From an uncultured Oscillospiraceae bacterium (GTDB lineage: Bacteria; Bacillota; Clostridia; Oscillospirales; Oscillospiraceae): a stretch of 64,000 bases of DNA. A model generated the notes under the pieces. It did not search any database. It saw only the letters and a list, made by a program, of their open reading frames with translations, and was not told the DNA's origin. The position numbers were made by a program, and so were the translations under genes. Position 1 is the first letter of the stretch, and each line of letters begins with the position of its first letter. The stretch is taken from the NCBI GenBank assembly GCA_900754965.1, contig CAAEEO010000020.1, forward strand, positions 1 to 64,000. Reading direction: 5' to 3'. Positions 61,433-64,000 of the stretch are shown here, one piece after another.

Positions 61433-62217
61433 GGACTCCCGCCTTTCACGGATACTGTCAGGCAGCCTTCCATCGGTGCCGCCGCCAACGCGACGCCGCC
61501 GAATCCCGCCTGCCGCAAAGCCCTGGAGACCGTCTCCAACGCCTTGTCCGGTGTATTATTTTCCCGGCTGATGTGGCCCAGGATCAGCTGCCGGGTGCCG
61601 TGATCCGCCAGAGTTACCGCCAAAGCGCCGCAGGCATCATTGGAAAGATGCCCGTGATCGGATAGTATCCGCCGTTTCAGCGCGTAGGGATAGGGGCCTT
61701 CCCGGAGCATCTGCACATCATGGTTCGCTTCAATGACTGCGGCATCACAGTCCAGCAGATGATCCAACACCTCGTCCGTCACATATCCCAGATCTGTACA
61801 CAGGCTGAAGGCGCTCTCCCCGTCCTCCACCCGGTAACCTACACTCTGGGGCGTATCATGGGGTGTGGCAAAGGCCGTCACCTGCAGTTCTCCCACAGAA
61901 AACGGTTCCGACACCGGGATGGAACGGATCCTGCCCTGACTTTCCGGAAGGCTCTCTTCCAGACGATCAGCCACCACCGGCGGGGCAAACAACGGCACCT
62001 TCGTCCGTTTCAGCAAGGTCTTCAATCCCTTAACATGGTCCTGATGCTCATGGGTGATCAGCACCCCCGCCAATTCTTCCGGGAGAATTCCCCGCTGTTC
62101 CAAAAACTTTCGAATTTTCAAAAAAGAGATTCCTGCATCAATGAGCACATGGGTATGCTCTCCACTGAGCAGGGCGCAATTCCCTGAGGAACCGCTTGCA
62201 AAGGTCGTCACTTCCAT
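61414..62217 (-). CDS. walJ: MBL-fold metallohydrolase (WalJ/YycJ-like)
   Basis: The 267-residue protein has the metallo-beta-lactamase motif THEHQDH, upstream ASGSSGN, and later CTDLGYVTDEV, EANHD and LGHIS. WalJ-type proteins lie beside rlmH in many Firmicutes and act in cell-wall or DNA metabolism. Its start overlaps the murA stop by one base. Confidence 0.87.
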   Translation of the reverse strand: MEVTTFASGSSGNCALLSGEHTHVLIDAGISFLKIRKFLEQRGILPEELAGVLITHEHQDHVKGLKTLLKRTKVPLFAPPVVADRLEESLPESQGRIRSIPVSEPFSVGELQVTAFATPHDTPQSVGYRVEDGESAFSLCTDLGYVTDEVLDHLLDCDAAVIEANHDVQMLREGPYPYALKRRILSDHGHLSNDACGALAVTLADHGTRQLILGHISRENNTPDKALETVSRALRQAGFGGVALAAAPMEGCLTVSVKGGSPCSQSN

Positions 62218-63518
62218 CAGTCGCAGAACACCGCCGCTTGTCCGTATACCACGGCCTCATCCGGCACCCGCCGAATGTCCGCGCCCAACTTGCTCAATTT
62301 GCCCACGAAGTCCTGGTATCCCCGCTCGATATACAGGGTATCATCCACCAGGGTCTTTCCATGGGCACACAGTCCTGCCAGCACCACTGCCGCACCGGCC
62401 CGCAGGTCGCAGGCCCGCACATTGGCGCCGGTCAGATGGTCGATTCCCTCAATAATCGCTGTACGGCCATCCACCTGAACCTCTGCCCCCATCCGGCGCA
62501 GCTCGTCCATGTATTTGAACCGATTGTCATAAATTCCCTCAGTAATCACACTGGTACCATCGGCAAGGCACAGCAGTACGCCCATCATGGGCTGCATATC
62601 CGTAGGAAAGCCGGGATAAGGCTGCGTCTTGATGTTCGTGCAGCGCAGCCGTCCGGTATGGCGGACCAGCACCGCATCGCCGTACTCCTCTACCACTGCT
62701 CCGGTTTCCCGCAGTTTTCCGCTGATGCACTCCAGGTGGCGGGGAATCACATTCTTCACCAGCACTTCCCCGCCCGTCGCCACAGCCGCACACATAAAGG
62801 TGCCTGCTTCAATCTGGTCGGGAATGATGGTGTAGCTGCCGCCGTGGAGGTGCTCCACGCCGTTGATTTTAATGCTGTCGGTACCGGCGCCGCGAATATC
62901 CGCACCCATGGAGTTGAGGAAGTTGGCCAGATCCACGATATGCGGCTCTCTGGCTGCATTCTCGATTACTGTGCGTCCCTTTGCCATGCAAGCCGCCAAC
63001 ATAATGTTCATGGTGGCGCCCACGGAAACTTTATCCAGATAGATCTTTGCGCCCACCAGGCCGTCCTTGCCGGCATTGGCGTAGATGAATCCGTTTTCCA
63101 CCAGAACACTGGCCCCCAGTGCCGTCATGCCTTTGATGTGCTGGTCAATGGGACGCACACCAAAGTTGCAGCCGCCGGGCATGGTCGTTTTGGCGGTGCC
63201 GAATCTGCCCAGCATCGCCCCAATCAGATAATAAGATGCGCGAATCCGACGCATCAGTTCAAAGGGTGCGTCCTGAAAATGGACATCCGTGCAGTCGATC
63301 TCCACGGTACTCTCGTCCACATGCCGGACTTTTGCACCCAGATGCTGCAAAATCGTCAGAAGCATCTCCACGTCGCTGATCTGGGGCAGATTTTCCAATC
63401 TGCACACACCGTCTACCATCAGCGCCGCAGGAATGATGGCCACAGCGGCATTTTTCGCACCGCTGATCTCCACCTCACCACGCAAGGGCACACCGCCCTG
63501 TATCAAATATTTGTCCAA
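62217..63518 (-). CDS. murA: UDP-N-acetylglucosamine 1-carboxyvinyltransferase (second copy)
   Basis: The 433-residue enzyme has SGAKNAAVAI and the catalytic loop with C117 in MPGGCNFGVRPID. The start is TTG at 63518 after AGGTGAG. Low-GC Gram-positives usually have two MurA enzymes; this one is outside the dcw cluster and leads the murA-walJ-rlmH operon. Confidence 0.94.
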   Translation of the reverse strand: MDKYLIQGGVPLRGEVEISGAKNAAVAIIPAALMVDGVCRLENLPQISDVEMLLTILQHLGAKVRHVDESTVEIDCTDVHFQDAPFELMRRIRASYYLIGAMLGRFGTAKTTMPGGCNFGVRPIDQHIKGMTALGASVLVENGFIYANAGKDGLVGAKIYLDKVSVGATMNIMLAACMAKGRTVIENAAREPHIVDLANFLNSMGADIRGAGTDSIKINGVEHLHGGSYTIIPDQIEAGTFMCAAVATGGEVLVKNVIPRHLECISGKLRETGAVVEEYGDAVLVRHTGRLRCTNIKTQPYPGFPTDMQPMMGVLLCLADGTSVITEGIYDNRFKYMDELRRMGAEVQVDGRTAIIEGIDHLTGANVRACDLRAGAAVVLAGLCAHGKTLVDDTLYIERGYQDFVGKLSKLGADIRRVPDEAVVYGQAAVFCD

Positions 63519-63639
63519 AATCTCACCTGGCCTGTTCTATCGATTTTATAGAAGACTGCCCCGGTCAGGGGAGCAGAAATATCCTGCTTATCCATAGTGT
63601 AACCAATTTTACACGGACTAACAATCATACTAAGGAGAT

Positions 63640-63668
63640 AATATAGCACCAACCATTGGAAAAATCAA
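63640..63668 (-). promoter_or_regulatory. Sigma-A promoter of the murA-walJ-rlmH operon
   Basis: TTGATT and TATATT are 17 bp apart on the minus strand. The leader of about 115 nt has a small dyad GTGTAA-N6-TTACAC. Confidence 0.65.
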
Positions 63669-63682
63669 TCATTTCCCGTCAC

Positions 63683-64000
63683 TCATGTCACCGGCTGTTC
63701 TTCTCCAGTGGACGCATTGACATAAAAGGTATTGGTATCCGTTTTGATCTCCCAAACCGGCATCAGCCGACCGCCGGAGGGGTCCGGGGCATACTGCAGC
63801 ACCCCGCGGATGTTCTGTACCTGACTGCACACATAACCGCTGCGGTCCAGGATTCCCAGAAACCGGGTCAGCAGCGTCGGCCCGTCCATCACCGTCACAG
63901 TGGGGTCTTCCTCCTGCACATCCAGGATTCGGGTGCCCTCCACCATCAGCAGAAAATCTGCGGCGAAGATAAAGCGAATCTGGCAGTTGAATACCGCCGT
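63683..64000 (-). CDS. C-terminal part of a protein of unknown function (cut by window edge)
   Basis: The frame is open from the window edge to the stop at 63683, about 105 codons. The end VWEIKTDTNTFYVNASTGEE resembles the last strands of PepSY/YycI-like extracellular domains. yycH/yycI genes are common next to walJ in Firmicutes, but the match is too short to name it. The internal ATG at 63946 is not taken as the start. Confidence 0.4.
   Translation of the reverse strand, partial: TAVFNCQIRFIFAADFLLMVEGTRILDVQEEDPTVTVMDGPTLLTRFLGILDRSGYVCSQVQNIRGVLQYAPDPSGGRLMPVWEIKTDTNTFYVNASTGEEQPVT

Overview
The window looks like part of the chromosome of an endospore-forming, fairly GC-rich Clostridia bacterium, most like the Oscillospiraceae/Ruminococcaceae. 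Support comes from gene order typical of Firmicutes (rimP-nusA-rnpM-ylxQ-infB-rbfA, yqfC-yqfD-phoH-ybeY-era-yqzL-recO, a dcw cluster starting with mraZ), sporulation genes (sigK, yqfC, yqfD, ylbJ, a spoVD-like PBP) and a meso-diaminopimelate-type MurE. No rRNA, tRNA or CRISPR array was seen.

Layout. 1-1465: 5' part of ddl and a DEDDh exonuclease with a zinc-ribbon tail. 1467-9149 (minus): rimP-nusA-rnpM-ylxQ-infB-rbfA-nrnA-truB-ribF operon with a leader terminator/attenuator. 9281-9517: small membrane protein. 9565-18995: sigK (minus), split by an 8,741-bp element. 19145-31634: accessory catabolic island with three carboxylate-type transporters (GntP-like, SLC13-like, TRAP), two SDR dehydrogenases, a 2,4-dienoyl-CoA/enoate-reductase-like flavoenzyme, a DUF169 protein, and TetR and HxlR regulators. 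31744-44437 (minus): dcw cluster mraZ-rsmH-ftsL-spoVD-murE-mraY-ftsW-murG-murA-ftsQ-ftsZ, without murF or murD. 44744-48496: uvrC-rsmD-coaD-coiled-coil operon and ptsH. 48656-56037: yqfC to mutS2. 56175-64000: ylbJ, a chromate-transporter pair, phosphoglucomutase, rlmH, an MBL-fold protein and a second murA.

Main result. sigK is interrupted by a skin-like element. Both ends carry the same 8-bp core (GATACATA on the plus strand, at 9620-9627 and 18361-18368). Recombination across it restores one 229-codon sigK frame through the conserved SRSYVSRIEKRAL segment of region 4.2. The inner flanks of the two cores form a 27-bp imperfect inverted repeat, so the excised circle would carry a 62-bp quasi-palindromic attP. 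Next to the 3' exon lies an intact large serine recombinase, preceded by a 48-residue ORF that is a candidate directionality factor. The cargo is an intact 1257-residue STAND-type NTPase with a nuclease-like N-terminus (probable phage defence) plus decaying genes: a tyrosine recombinase with a 2-bp frameshift, a Fic gene with a nonsense codon, and an ImmA-like gene with no clear start. The element therefore looks like a developmentally excised sigK intervening sequence that carries or has captured a defence island.

Second result. In the catabolic island three copies of a 16-bp dyad (ATAGAGT-N2-ACTCTAT type) sit at the GntP-like gene, upstream of tetR, and over the predicted start of the SDR/DUF169 operon. 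This predicts a local TetR regulon. The flavoenzyme and the second SDR each have a different 13-bp inverted repeat over their promoters.
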